64,000 nt of DNA from CAVWZH01 sp963765285. Lineage in GTDB: Bacteria > Acidobacteriota > Terriglobia > Terriglobales > Acidobacteriaceae. The notes beneath the pieces are model-generated. The model was not told where the DNA came from. It ran no database searches and was given only the letters and a program-made list of their open reading frames with translations. The stretch covers positions 1-64,000 of the forward strand of contig CAVXVR010000007.1 in assembly GCA_963765285.1 (NCBI GenBank), written 5' to 3'. Made by a program: the position numbers and the translations under genes. Shown here one piece after another: positions 52,513-61,161 of this stretch. The first letter of the stretch is position 1. Every line of letters starts with the position of its first letter.

Positions 52513-53754
52513 ATGCCCGCCGTTCTCAGCCCCGCGCGCCTGCGCCCGAAAATGGCCTTGGGCGAGATTCTCAGCTTCGCCTATGACACCTTTTGCAGCA
52601 ATAAAGTCCGCTTTGCTCTGACCGGACTGGGCATGGTGATCGGCACCGCTTCGCTGATCCTGGTGGTCACCATTGGGATGACGGGCAAGCAATATGTTTT
52701 GAACCAGATTCAGGCGATCGGGGCCAACCTGATCTACGCCGAATACGAAGGCGGAGGGCAACGCATCACCAGCACGACTCCTGATCCGCTCACGATCGAT
52801 GACGTGCAGGCCGTCCTCAAGCAGGTCTCGGGCATTGCCGCAGCCTCGCCTGTGGCCCAGTTCAGCGAACGCATTTCGGTGGGCGATGGAAAAGAACGCG
52901 ATATTCAGATTCTGGGGGTCTACCGGTCCTACCGCGATGTACGCAATCTAGTGGTAATCACGGGAAGGTTCTTCGACGCACAGGATGAACAGGCGCACAA
53001 CAAAGTGGGAGTCATCACCCAAAAAATGGCGGAGGAACTGTACGGTTCAACCGACAACTCCATCGGCAGAGTCCTCAAACTGAGCGGCCTTCCCTTCACC
53101 ATCATCGGCACCTTCAAGGAGCGCGTGGACACCTTTGGCCAGTCCGAAGTGACCAACAGCACCATGCTGATCCCATACTCCGTAGCCCGCTACTTCAGCG
53201 ACACGCCGACAGTAAAACAAATCTATTTTTCGGCGCAGGATCCCTCTATGGTGGTCCCGGTTACGGCACAGATCCAGCGCGTGATCCGCGCCCGGCATCG
53301 CCCGGAATCCGTTTACCACGTGGAGAATTTGACCGAACTGGTGGCGGTGGCCGAGAAGACCGCCAACGCCCTTACCATTGTGCTTCTGCTGGTCGCGACC
53401 ATCACCCTTCTAGTGAGCGGAATTGGCATCATGAACATCATGCTGGCCACGGTCAGCGCGCGCATTCGTGAAATCGGTATCCGCAAGGCATTGGGCGCGA
53501 CCAACCGTGAAATTCGCTATCAATTTCTCTCCGAAGCCGTTCTGATTTCCGTCGGAGGGGGGCTAGTGGGGGTAGTTGCAGGTCTGGCGTTGCCCTTCTC
53601 AGTCCGCTTCTTCACTGAATATCGGCTGCCGGTTTCAGGGCTCTCGGCCGTCGTCGCCATCGTGGTTTCCTCCCTGGTAGGCATTCTTTTTGGCACGGTA
53701 CCCGCCACTCGCGCGGCAAAGCTGGATCCGGTGGAGAGTCTGCGGTACGAGTAG
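52513..53754 (+). CDS. MacB-type ABC transporter permease (FtsX fold)
   Basis: A 413-residue permease. An N-terminal membrane helix (FALTGLGMVIGTASLILVVTIG) is followed by a MacB periplasmic core domain (about 50-270) and three C-terminal helices with the FtsX signature MLATVSARIREIGIRKALGATNREI. The usual partner ATPase and membrane-fusion genes are not adjacent, so they lie elsewhere or another ATPase serves. It probably exports peptides, lipids or antibiotics. It is the first intact gene right of the Rhs/RAYT segment. Confidence 0.88.
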   Translation: MPAVLSPARLRPKMALGEILSFAYDTFCSNKVRFALTGLGMVIGTASLILVVTIGMTGKQYVLNQIQAIGANLIYAEYEGGGQRITSTTPDPLTIDDVQAVLKQVSGIAAASPVAQFSERISVGDGKERDIQILGVYRSYRDVRNLVVITGRFFDAQDEQAHNKVGVITQKMAEELYGSTDNSIGRVLKLSGLPFTIIGTFKERVDTFGQSEVTNSTMLIPYSVARYFSDTPTVKQIYFSAQDPSMVVPVTAQIQRVIRARHRPESVYHVENLTELVAVAEKTANALTIVLLLVATITLLVSGIGIMNIMLATVSARIREIGIRKALGATNREIRYQFLSEAVLISVGGGLVGVVAGLALPFSVRFFTEYRLPVSGLSAVVAIVVSSLVGILFGTVPATRAAKLDPVESLRYE

Positions 53755-53760
53755 AGAAAG

Positions 53761-53862
53761 AGCTCTTGGCTATTAGCTCTTAGCCTTTAGCTTGAGGCCC
53801 TCGGTGCCAACTTTCGAGGATTACCGGTTCAGCTAAAAGCTAAAAGCTAAGAGCTAAGAGCT
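53761..53862. repeat. Inverted repeat of AGCTCTTAGC words
   Basis: AGCTCTTGGCTATTAGCTCTTAGCC... (53761-53793) and AGCTAAAAGCTAAAAGC... (53831-53862) pair over most of their length. The short unit AGCTAAAAG/AGCTAAGAG is itself repeated. This is a dispersed intergenic hairpin type, transcribed in the 3' region of the permease gene. Confidence 0.7.
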
Positions 53863-53877
53863 GCCCTTAAAACAGGA

Positions 53878-53901
53878 AAGCCGGGCTGGTTAGCCCGGCT
53901 T
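53878..53901. terminator. Probable terminator hairpin
   Basis: AAGCCGGGCT, loop GGTT, AGCCCGGCTT make a perfect 10-base-pair stem. A short pyrimidine-rich tract (TACTTTCCTT) follows on the plus strand. It lies between the permease gene and the next minus-strand gene and may serve the permease transcript. Confidence 0.6.
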
Positions 53902-54043
53902 ACTTTCCTTACCGTCTTCAGGGAGCAACTGAGTTCCATCGTCCCCGCAGATTTGCTTCTCCGAAGTCACCGCCTGCTTCGAAGATCCTTCAACCCTGTA
54001 TCTGACCTTGGCCCTTCACCGCTTCATCACCGCAAGTCACCGC

Positions 54044-54283
54044 TTACATCACCAGGGCCAGGCCCTCCAACTCCTTTTGCAGGACCGGCAAAGAACATCC
54101 CGACATCTCGACCCGCCCAACCGCATCCAGGGCCGCCTGGGGAGAAACCCCGTACCCGCGTCCCATCAGAAATACCTGCAACAGCTCGGCGGCCTCGTGC
54201 GAATCGATCAAACCACCCTGCAAGAGATCGTTTCGCAAGGCCGTCAGTTCGGTACTGGAAAATCGTTCTCTCATGGCCGTCAT
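54044..54283 (-). CDS. Small hypothetical protein, 79 aa
   Basis: ATG 54283 (MTAMRERFSSTEL) follows GGAGGTCGGAGGTG, which is why the longer reading from 54388 is set aside. The protein is helical with a repeated Leu pattern (LTALRNDLLQGGLIDSHEAAELLQVFLMGRGYGVSP). No cysteine, no signal. I know no named family; such small proteins are common in Acidobacteria. Confidence 0.6.
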   Translation of the reverse strand: MTAMRERFSSTELTALRNDLLQGGLIDSHEAAELLQVFLMGRGYGVSPQAALDAVGRVEMSGCSLPVLQKELEGLALVM

Positions 54284-54588
54284 CACCTCCGACCTCCAAC
54301 TCCCTTGACCCATTAGACTCACGAAGCGCTGGATACGTTGCATGCAATTTCGATGCCGCAAACTCGCCTCTGTTCTATATACGTCCAAAAGGCCCAGTTG
54401 GTTTCATAAACCCTTTGCAATGCGTTAAGTTGCGGGCAACCTTTTTGAGCGCCTGGCACGGAAGTGCCATTCGGGGTCGTCTCGCGGGATTGACACATTG
54501 TGTCGTTATGAAACTGGGAAGCGCACTTATGGACATTTTGGGCGAATCGGGAACAACCACGCGGGGCAGGTTTTTGATCCGATGTGGC
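54284..54588. other. Intergenic stretch, nothing recognised
   Basis: About 300 bases between two minus-strand genes. It includes a short palindrome (GACACA-T-TGTGTC, 54492-54504) overlapping a TTGACA word, but there is no plus-strand gene for it to serve. No coding frame here is supported. Confidence 0.45.
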
Positions 54589-54756
54589 TTACGGTTCGAC
54601 GATCGCTTCATCCACCAGAAGGACCGGAATGTCGTCGCGGATGGGATAGACACGCCGGCACTCGCCGCACTTCAGGCTTTGCCCCTCGTCTTTCAACACC
54701 AGCGGCTTCTTGCACGCCGGGCAGACCAGGATTTCGAGCAGCTTCGGATCAACCAT
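54589..54756 (-). CDS. Trm112-like zinc-ribbon protein
   Basis: From ATG 54756 (MVDPKLLEILVCPACKKPL) the product has 55 residues; a longer reading from 54792 adds 12 unconserved residues. CPAC and CGEC give a four-cysteine zinc site; the C-terminal RRVYPIRDDIPVLL is the Trm112/YcaR signature. Such proteins activate methyltransferases or accompany lipid-A genes. No such gene is next to it here. Confidence 0.85.
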   Translation of the reverse strand: MVDPKLLEILVCPACKKPLVLKDEGQSLKCGECRRVYPIRDDIPVLLVDEAIVEP

Positions 54757-54820
54757 GGGGGGATTGTCGGCCCGGCGAGGAGTAGTTGTCAATTCGGAGC
54801 CTTACCCACACCCTGTTCTC

Positions 54821-54896
54821 ACCACAAAGGACACGAAGGTGCACAAAGGAGACCCCGAAATTTACAGCCTTCGTGTAACTTCGTGTCCTTCGTGGT
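54821..54896. repeat. Dispersed inverted repeat (ACCACAAAGGACACGAAG)
   Basis: ACCACAAAGGACACGAAG at 54821-54838 and CTTCGTGTCCTTCGTGGT at 54879-54896 are near-perfect inverses around a 40-base centre. This word family is common between genes of soil bacteria. Confidence 0.75.
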
Positions 54897-55011
54897 TCAC
54901 GAATTTCCGTGCTTTCGCTGACGACAAATTCTCAATTTGCCCAGAGTGCAGTTTGCCGGGTGGGTTTGCGATAAAATCTCAATTTCGTAACTCCACTCGC
55001 AACGAGGTGTC

Positions 55012-55953
55012 ATGACTGCCACGATTCTGGACGGCAAGAAGATCGCTGACGAAATCCGCAGCGAAGTCGCTGCCGAAGTCGTGAGCATGACTGCGGCTGG
55101 CGTTCGGCCGGGATTGGCGGTGATCCTTGTCGGGCAGAATCCGGCCTCAGAGATCTACGTTCGCGGCAAAGTCAAAAGCTCGGAAGAGGTCGGAATCTAC
55201 AGCGAAAAGCTCACGCCGCCGGCGACGGTCTCAACCGAAGAACTGCTGGCTATGGTGCTGGGCCTCAACCGCCGCGACGAAATTGACGGCATTCTCGTGC
55301 AATTGCCCCTGCCCCCCCAGGTGGACTCGAAGAGAGTTCTAATGGCGGTTGATCCGGCGAAAGATGTCGACGGCTTTCATCCCGTGAACGTGGGCTTTCT
55401 GTCGACCCAGCGGCCCGGTTTGGTCCCCTGCACTCCGGCGGGAATCATCGAAATTCTGAAGCGCAGTGATATTCCCATTGCCGGGCAGGAAGCGGTCGTG
55501 GTGGGCCGCAGCGATATCGTGGGCAAACCGACCGCGATGTTGCTGATCAATGGAAACGCCACCGTAACGATTTGCCATTCGAAAACCCGTCACCTGCCAG
55601 CGGTTTGCCAGCGGGCAGACATCCTGGTCGCTGCAATTGGCCGGGCTGGCATGATCACGCGTGACTTCGTGAAACCCGGAGCCACCGTAATCGACGTGGG
55701 AACGAACCGAGTCACCGACCGGAGCGAGTTTAATCGCTTGTTCTCAGGCAATGCCAAGCGTGAGGAATCTTTCCAGGCCAAGGGTTCAACCCTGGCTGGC
55801 GACGTGCACCCGGAAGTGTACGAGGTAGCGGGAGCGATCACGCCAGTGCCGGGGGGCGTTGGTCCGCTGACCATCGCCATGCTGATGTCCAATACTGTGA
55901 AGGCGGCGCAGCTGCGCAGAGGCAATCGCATGCGGGAGTTGGCCCGGACATGA
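55012..55953 (+). CDS. folD: Methylenetetrahydrofolate dehydrogenase/cyclohydrolase
   Basis: A 313-residue bifunctional enzyme that converts 5,10-methylene-THF to 10-formyl-THF in one-carbon metabolism. Marks: QNPASEIYVRGKVKSSEEVGI with the catalytic Lys, DGILVQLPLPP, and VVGRSDIVGKPTAMLL (NADP site), then GDVHPEVYEVAGAITPVPGGVGP. ATG 55012 has a modest AACGAGG site. The C-terminus is about 20 residues longer than typical. Confidence 0.95.
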   Translation: MTATILDGKKIADEIRSEVAAEVVSMTAAGVRPGLAVILVGQNPASEIYVRGKVKSSEEVGIYSEKLTPPATVSTEELLAMVLGLNRRDEIDGILVQLPLPPQVDSKRVLMAVDPAKDVDGFHPVNVGFLSTQRPGLVPCTPAGIIEILKRSDIPIAGQEAVVVGRSDIVGKPTAMLLINGNATVTICHSKTRHLPAVCQRADILVAAIGRAGMITRDFVKPGATVIDVGTNRVTDRSEFNRLFSGNAKREESFQAKGSTLAGDVHPEVYEVAGAITPVPGGVGPLTIAMLMSNTVKAAQLRRGNRMRELART

Positions 55954-55974
55954 GGATTTTGCAGGCGAGGATCA

Positions 55975-56044
55975 TTCACCACGGAGGCACGGAGCCACGG
56001 AGAAATTCCTGGTTTTCTCTGGGTCTCCGTGTCTCCGTGGTGAA
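55975..56044. repeat. Dispersed inverted repeat (TTCACCACGGAG)
   Basis: TTCACCACGGAGGCACGGAG at 55975-55994 is matched by CTCCGTGTCTCCGTGGTGAA at 56025-56044. It lies between folD and coaE and could form a hairpin in the shared transcript. Confidence 0.75.
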
Positions 56045-56065
56045 AAGTCTGTTGGTGAGGCGGCC

Positions 56066-56704
56066 TTGCTGAAGGTCGGCCTGACTGGCGGCATTGCCAG
56101 CGGCAAATCCACCGTGGGCGGGATGTTCCTGGTTCTCGGCGTCCATGTCATTCAAGCCGATGGAATTGCCCACCAGCTGATGCAACCGGGCGAAAAAGTG
56201 TATGACGAGGTAGTCCGCCATTTCGGGAAGGGAATTCTGAATTCTGACGGTACGATCAACCGTGTTCGCCTGGCCGAGTTGGCCTTTTCGTTCCACCAAA
56301 ACCAGCCTTCCCGAGTCCGGGAATTGAACCAAATCGTCCATCCTGCCGTAATACAAGCGCAGGAGGCATGGATGGACCAAGTCGGACGTCGCGACCCGCA
56401 GGCCATCGCCATGGTGGAAGCGGCTCTTATCCTGGAAGCCGGCGCCGGTAAGCGTTTCGACCGGCTGGTCGTCGTTACCTGTAGCCCGGAACAAAGAATA
56501 GAACGCTGGGCGCGCAAGCAAAACGTTGACCAAGAAGCCGCACGCCGGGAGGTCGCACGGCGCATGGCGGCGCAGCTTGCCGACGAAGAAAAAATCAAGG
56601 CTGCTGATTACGTGATCGATAATTCCGGCTCGCTCCACGAAACTGCTGAACAGGTTCGCGTGATCTACGAAGAGTTAAAACGCGCAGTCGAGAAAGCCCG
56701 ATAA
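56066..56704 (+). CDS. coaE: Dephospho-CoA kinase
   Basis: A 212-residue P-loop kinase for the last step of coenzyme A synthesis. The Walker A motif is GLTGGIASGKST at residues 6-17, then QADGIAHQL with the catalytic Asp and a CoA-type lid region. The start is a TTG at 56066 after GAGGCGG; no ATG fits, and the P-loop lies a few residues in, as in other CoaE proteins. It follows folD in the same direction. Confidence 0.93.
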   Translation: MLKVGLTGGIASGKSTVGGMFLVLGVHVIQADGIAHQLMQPGEKVYDEVVRHFGKGILNSDGTINRVRLAELAFSFHQNQPSRVRELNQIVHPAVIQAQEAWMDQVGRRDPQAIAMVEAALILEAGAGKRFDRLVVVTCSPEQRIERWARKQNVDQEAARREVARRMAAQLADEEKIKAADYVIDNSGSLHETAEQVRVIYEELKRAVEKAR

Positions 56705-56780
56705 AGCTGCCGATGCGGCTCGTCCCTTGCCAAAGGACAGGGCGGGGCCTCAAACTGAAAGTGCAACGTCTAAAGCTAGT

Positions 56781-57920
56781 ATGAGAGTCCTGCGTCCAAT
56801 CTTTCTGGCGGTGCTGCTGGCGGGCGCCTTTTTCTACTTCACCACCTACCGCTCCGGCCGGTCCCTTCAGGTGGACTGGCTTGGCCATCCGAGCAAACTC
56901 GAAATCTCGGAGGCGGCCGGACAAGAGCCGCTCGACAACGAAGAGCAGAACAACGTCAACATTTACCACAAGAATATAGCGTCGGTGGTAAACATCACTT
57001 CGCGAGCCATGAGCTTCGACTTCTTCTACGGCCTCGTCCCTCAGGATGGCCAGGGGTCGGGCTTCATTCTCGATAAAGAAGGCCACATCGTGACCAACTA
57101 TCACGTGGTGGCCGACGCCCGTCAGATCGAGGTCACGCTGCACAATAAAAAAACCTACCCCGCGAAGATCGTGGGCACCGATCGCCAGCATGACTTGGCC
57201 GTGGTCCAGATCAAGGCACCCGATCTTTCGCCCCTTGTGCTGGGAGACTCGCGCAACCTGCAGGTTGGGCAAAAGGTGTATGCCATTGGCAATCCGTTTG
57301 GCCTCGCTGGAACCATGACCCGTGGCATCGTCAGTTCGATCCGTTCCGTCCGTGAGCCTGACGGCCTGACCATTGACGAAGCCATCCAGACCGATGCTGC
57401 CATCAACCCCGGCAACTCAGGCGGGCCGCTGCTTAATACCCACGGCGAAGTGATTGGCATCAACACCATGATCGCTTCGAATGTGGGGCAGAGTGCGGGC
57501 ATCGGCTTTGCCATCCCGATCAATACGGCAAAAGCCGTGTTGAACGATCTGCTCACCCTGGGCAGCGTGCGCCGCCCCTCGCTCGGGGTACGCACCATTG
57601 ACATCAGCCCGGGCCTGGCGGACCAGATGGGGCTCGCGTCCGATTACGGCTTGCTGATCGTGCAGGTTGTTCCCGGCAGTGCCGCGGATCACGCCGGATT
57701 GCACGGCGGTACGGAACGCGCTTACCTGGGCAACATGCCCATCTTGCTCGGCGGAGACTTGATTGTGGCCATTGACGGCCAGGAAATCCAGGACCAGTCG
57801 GATTTAAGTCGCATCATGAATAATCACCGCGCGGGTGACACCGTGCAGGTGACAATCTACCGCGGCAAGAAAAAGGCGGATGTTCCGGTGACATTGGGAG
57901 AGACCAGGGAACAGGTGTAG
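56781..57920 (+). CDS. HtrA/DegP-family serine protease with one PDZ domain
   Basis: From ATG 56781 (MRVLRPIFLAVLLAGAFFYFTTY) the product has 379 residues; a TTG at 56727 would add 18. An N-terminal membrane anchor is followed by a trypsin-like domain with H108 (TNYHVV), D138 (RQHDLAVV) and S213 (NPGNSGGP). A single PDZ domain (about 290-375) ends the protein. It degrades or refolds misfolded proteins in the periplasm. The length and single PDZ fit DegS/HhoA-type members. Confidence 0.92.
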   Translation: MRVLRPIFLAVLLAGAFFYFTTYRSGRSLQVDWLGHPSKLEISEAAGQEPLDNEEQNNVNIYHKNIASVVNITSRAMSFDFFYGLVPQDGQGSGFILDKEGHIVTNYHVVADARQIEVTLHNKKTYPAKIVGTDRQHDLAVVQIKAPDLSPLVLGDSRNLQVGQKVYAIGNPFGLAGTMTRGIVSSIRSVREPDGLTIDEAIQTDAAINPGNSGGPLLNTHGEVIGINTMIASNVGQSAGIGFAIPINTAKAVLNDLLTLGSVRRPSLGVRTIDISPGLADQMGLASDYGLLIVQVVPGSAADHAGLHGGTERAYLGNMPILLGGDLIVAIDGQEIQDQSDLSRIMNNHRAGDTVQVTIYRGKKKADVPVTLGETREQV

Positions 57921-57946
57921 GTTGTTGCCGGATTCGCATACCACCC

Positions 57947-58342
57947 ATGAACGTAGATTTTATCCGGAGCTTTTGTCTGTCGCTTCCGCACGCCAAAGAA
58001 AACCTGCAATGGGGTGATGATCTTTGCTTCAAAGTGGGAGGCAAGATTTTCGCGGTCCTGGCCCTGAGCGCCGTTCCGCAAAAGCTATCCTTCAAATGCA
58101 CTCCCGGGAAATTTGTCGAACTGGTCGAGCAGGAAGAAATCATTCCTGCTCCGTATGTCGGCCGCTATAAATGGGTCCTGCTGGAGCGGCTGGATGTGTT
58201 GCCCAGCCAAGAATTGGAGGCCCTGATTAGCCAATCCTACGAAATGGTGGCGGCCAAGGCTAAGATCAAACCAGAGGCGAAAACAAGAACCAAGACAACG
58301 GACCGGCGAAGACGCAAAAAGCGCTTGAAGGATATTAAGTAA
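57947..58342 (+). CDS. MmcQ/YjbR-family protein
   Basis: A 131-residue protein with the family marks LSLPHAKENLQWGDDLCFKVGGKIFAVLAL and the C-terminal LSQSYEMVAAKAK...; the last 30 residues are very basic (KTRTKTTDRRRRKKR). Members have a CyaY-like fold and unknown function, perhaps DNA-binding. It starts 27 bases after the protease gene, on the same strand. Confidence 0.85.
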   Translation: MNVDFIRSFCLSLPHAKENLQWGDDLCFKVGGKIFAVLALSAVPQKLSFKCTPGKFVELVEQEEIIPAPYVGRYKWVLLERLDVLPSQELEALISQSYEMVAAKAKIKPEAKTRTKTTDRRRRKKRLKDIK

Positions 58343-58505
58343 TCTTGGGCCAACGACCGACGACTAGGGGCCAACGACCAACGACCGCGGGCGGATTTGA
58401 CTCCCCCTCACCCACTACGCTAGCCTCAGAAGTCTGCCCAAAGCTTGGGGTGCAAAGCTGGAATCGAGCGCCGCGCTCCGGGCACGACTGGTTCGTTCCC
58501 CTTTC

Positions 58506-60266
58506 ATGACCGCACACCGCAAGCTGTTGATTTTACAGGTAATTGCGCTCACGCTTCTGTTCCTCGCGCCGCTATCAGCTGCTCCCATACGTCCGGTGCA
58601 TGCACCTCACGCCATGGTCGTCAGCGTGCACGAACTGGCCTCACGGGCGGGCGTGGAGATCATGCAAGCCGGCGGCAATGCCGTGGACGCGGCGGTTGCC
58701 ACAGGTTTTGCGCTTGCGGTCGTCTACTCCGAGGCTGGCAATCTGGGCGGCGGCGGATTTATGTTGATTCGCACCGCCGACGGCAAAACCCGGTTCATCG
58801 ACTATCGGGAAAAAGCCCCTGCGGCCGCGACCGCGAATATGTATCTCGATTCTCAGGGCCACCTCATTCCCGACGCGAGCGTGGTCGGCTATAAGGCCGT
58901 GGGCGTCCCCGGTTCAGTGGCAGGCATGGTTTATGCCGGCAAGAAATACGGCAAGCTCCCTCTCGACCGCGTCATGGCTCCGGCCATCAAACTCGCGCGC
59001 GATGGTTTCCCGCTGGCCTGGGAAGATGCTCGAGATTTTCACGATCGGCATCTCGCCGAATTTCCCGAGTCGCACCACATTTTTCAGCGGGACGGCAACT
59101 ACTACAAAGCCGGCGAAATTTTCCGCCAGCCCGAACTGGCCCGTACTCTCGAACGCATCGCAGCCAATCCAGATGATTTCTACCACGGCGCCATGGCCCG
59201 GGAACTGGCCGCCTCGGTTCAAAAAGGTGGAGGCCTCGTCACCGCCGACGATCTGGCGCACTACGAAGTGAAAGAACGGGAGCCGATTAAAGGCACTTAT
59301 CGCGGATACGAAGTGGTCAGCGCGCCACCGCCGTCGTCGGGCGGCGTGGCCCTGATCGAGATGCTCAATATTCTGGAAGGTTACGATCTGGCGAAGTTGG
59401 GGAATCGCTCCGCCGAGTCGATGCATTTGACTCTCGAAGCTTTCCGCCGCGCGTTTTTCGATCGCGCTGAATTTCTCGGCGATCCGGACTTCACCAAAAT
59501 TCCCGTGGCGCAGCTCATCGATAAACGCTACGCCGGCGCCTGGCGAGAAACCATCGATCCTAAGCGTGCCAGCATCAGTAAAGATCTCCGCCGACCAGCG
59601 ATTTTCAGCCAACTGGAACAGTATGCGGTACTCCATCCTCAGCCCTTCGAAGCGCGCGATACCCCGCACACTACTCACTATTCGGTGGTCGATCCTGACG
59701 GAAACGCCGTCGCCGTGACCACGACGTTAAACGACGATTTTGGGTCGCGCGTCACAGCGGAAGGCTTGGGTTTTCTGTTAAACGATGAAATGGACGATTT
59801 TGCCGCCAAGCCCGGTGAGCCCAACCTTTACGGTCTGGTGCAGGGGCCGGCAAATGCTGTTGGCCCGGGAAAGCGTCCGCTATCATCGATGACCCCGACT
59901 ATCGTGCTGAAAGATGGCAAGCTTTTTCTGGTGCTGGGTTCTCCCGGCGGAGCGCGAATCATCACCACGGTTGCTAACATTCTGATGAGTGTGGTGGACT
60001 ACGGGATGAACATCCAGGAATCAGTCAACGCTCCACGTTTCCACAACCAGTGGCTGCCTGATGTTTCCTACGTCGAGCAATGGTTTTCTCCCGATACGGT
60101 CAGAATTCTTGGTGAAATGGGGCACAAAATCGAGTTCGGAGAAAACGATGGCGGCGAATGGCACCCCTACTGGAGTGACGGGGAGTGCATTGCGGTAGAT
60201 TTGAAAACCGGGGAACGCCTGGGTGCCAGCGACTGGCGCAACAACGGAAAGGCAGTTGGCTACTAA
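58506..60266 (+). CDS. ggt: Gamma-glutamyltransferase
   Basis: A 586-residue precursor with a signal peptide (LLILQVIALTLLFLAPLSAA). The catalytic threonine begins the small subunit in DTPHTTHYSVVD, with the following DGNAVAVTTTLND; GSPGG near residue 480 closes the oxyanion site. The proenzyme cuts itself there and then removes gamma-glutamyl groups from glutathione and related peptides in the periplasm. The stop overlaps the start of the next gene by one base. Confidence 0.95.
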   Translation: MTAHRKLLILQVIALTLLFLAPLSAAPIRPVHAPHAMVVSVHELASRAGVEIMQAGGNAVDAAVATGFALAVVYSEAGNLGGGGFMLIRTADGKTRFIDYREKAPAAATANMYLDSQGHLIPDASVVGYKAVGVPGSVAGMVYAGKKYGKLPLDRVMAPAIKLARDGFPLAWEDARDFHDRHLAEFPESHHIFQRDGNYYKAGEIFRQPELARTLERIAANPDDFYHGAMARELAASVQKGGGLVTADDLAHYEVKEREPIKGTYRGYEVVSAPPPSSGGVALIEMLNILEGYDLAKLGNRSAESMHLTLEAFRRAFFDRAEFLGDPDFTKIPVAQLIDKRYAGAWRETIDPKRASISKDLRRPAIFSQLEQYAVLHPQPFEARDTPHTTHYSVVDPDGNAVAVTTTLNDDFGSRVTAEGLGFLLNDEMDDFAAKPGEPNLYGLVQGPANAVGPGKRPLSSMTPTIVLKDGKLFLVLGSPGGARIITTVANILMSVVDYGMNIQESVNAPRFHNQWLPDVSYVEQWFSPDTVRILGEMGHKIEFGENDGGEWHPYWSDGECIAVDLKTGERLGASDWRNNGKAVGY

Positions 60267-61087
60267 TGCAAAACGCAGTTTCCACCTACATTTACGTCAA
60301 AGAACGACTGCACCCCGGCCTGCTTGACGGGCTAGTGCGCGGGGGCGCGCAAACCCTCGAGATTTTTGCCGCGCGCCAGCATCTCGACTACGCCAACCGC
60401 AAGCAGCATGTCCGCGAGATTGCCGACTGGTTTCGTACCAGCGGGGTTGCTCTGCATTCTGTTCACTCGCCCCTTTACGCCGACTACGAGTCGGGACGCA
60501 CGGGAGCGCCTCCGGTGAATGTTGCTGCCACGGATCGCGCCCAGCGCATTGCCGCTATGGATGAGATTAAGCGGGCGATTGAACTGGCCGAGCAGATTCC
60601 GTTTCGCTTTCTGGTTCAGCACTTGGGCGTTGGCGACGAATCCTTCAGCGACCAGAAGTTTGAATCTGCCATGACCTCGGTCGAGCACTTGCGCGCGTTT
60701 GCCAAGCCGCTCGGAGTGACGGTTCTGCTGGAGAATATTCCCAATGAACTCTCGACCCCCGACAAACTGGTGGAGTTTATCCATCTGGCGCGGTTTGAAG
60801 ATGTCGGCGTCTGCTTTGACGTCGGCCACGCCCACATCATGAGCGATATCCCACAGGCATTTGAAACTTTGAAGAACTACATTCGCTCGACTCATATCCA
60901 CGACAATGCCAAAGATCGCGACTCGCATTTGTGGCCGGGCAATGGTTCGATCGACTGGAAGCAGACTATGGAACTGCTGCGCTCAGCTCCCCACACGCCG
61001 CCGCTGGTGTTGGAGATTGAGCACGACGAGAAGGTCAATCCGGTGGAGAAGATGAAGCCGACGTTCGATAAGTTGCAGAGTGCGTAA
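60266..61087 (+). CDS. Sugar phosphate isomerase/AP-endonuclease-like TIM barrel
   Basis: The stop of ggt and this ATG share a base (TAATG at 60264-60268), so translation is coupled; a longer reading from 60185 runs inside ggt. The 273 residues have the divalent-metal sites of the AP endonuclease 2 fold: LLENIPNE, VCFDVGHAH, THIHDNAKD and LEIEHDE. This group covers xylose isomerase-like and myo-inosose enzymes, so the substrate is not decidable. Confidence 0.85.
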   Translation: MQNAVSTYIYVKERLHPGLLDGLVRGGAQTLEIFAARQHLDYANRKQHVREIADWFRTSGVALHSVHSPLYADYESGRTGAPPVNVAATDRAQRIAAMDEIKRAIELAEQIPFRFLVQHLGVGDESFSDQKFESAMTSVEHLRAFAKPLGVTVLLENIPNELSTPDKLVEFIHLARFEDVGVCFDVGHAHIMSDIPQAFETLKNYIRSTHIHDNAKDRDSHLWPGNGSIDWKQTMELLRSAPHTPPLVLEIEHDEKVNPVEKMKPTFDKLQSA

Positions 61088-61161
61088 GAAGCGCTTCAAG
61101 TACGAAAGCCAGAAGATTCTCCGCGGACTCTGCGTCCTCGGCGGTTAAAGTGTTTTGACTT

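Noticed and set aside
54492..54504. Palindrome GACACA-T-TGTGTC overlapping a TTGACA word
   Set aside because: There is no plus-strand gene downstream and the adjacent genes are on the other strand, so a promoter or operator role has no support.
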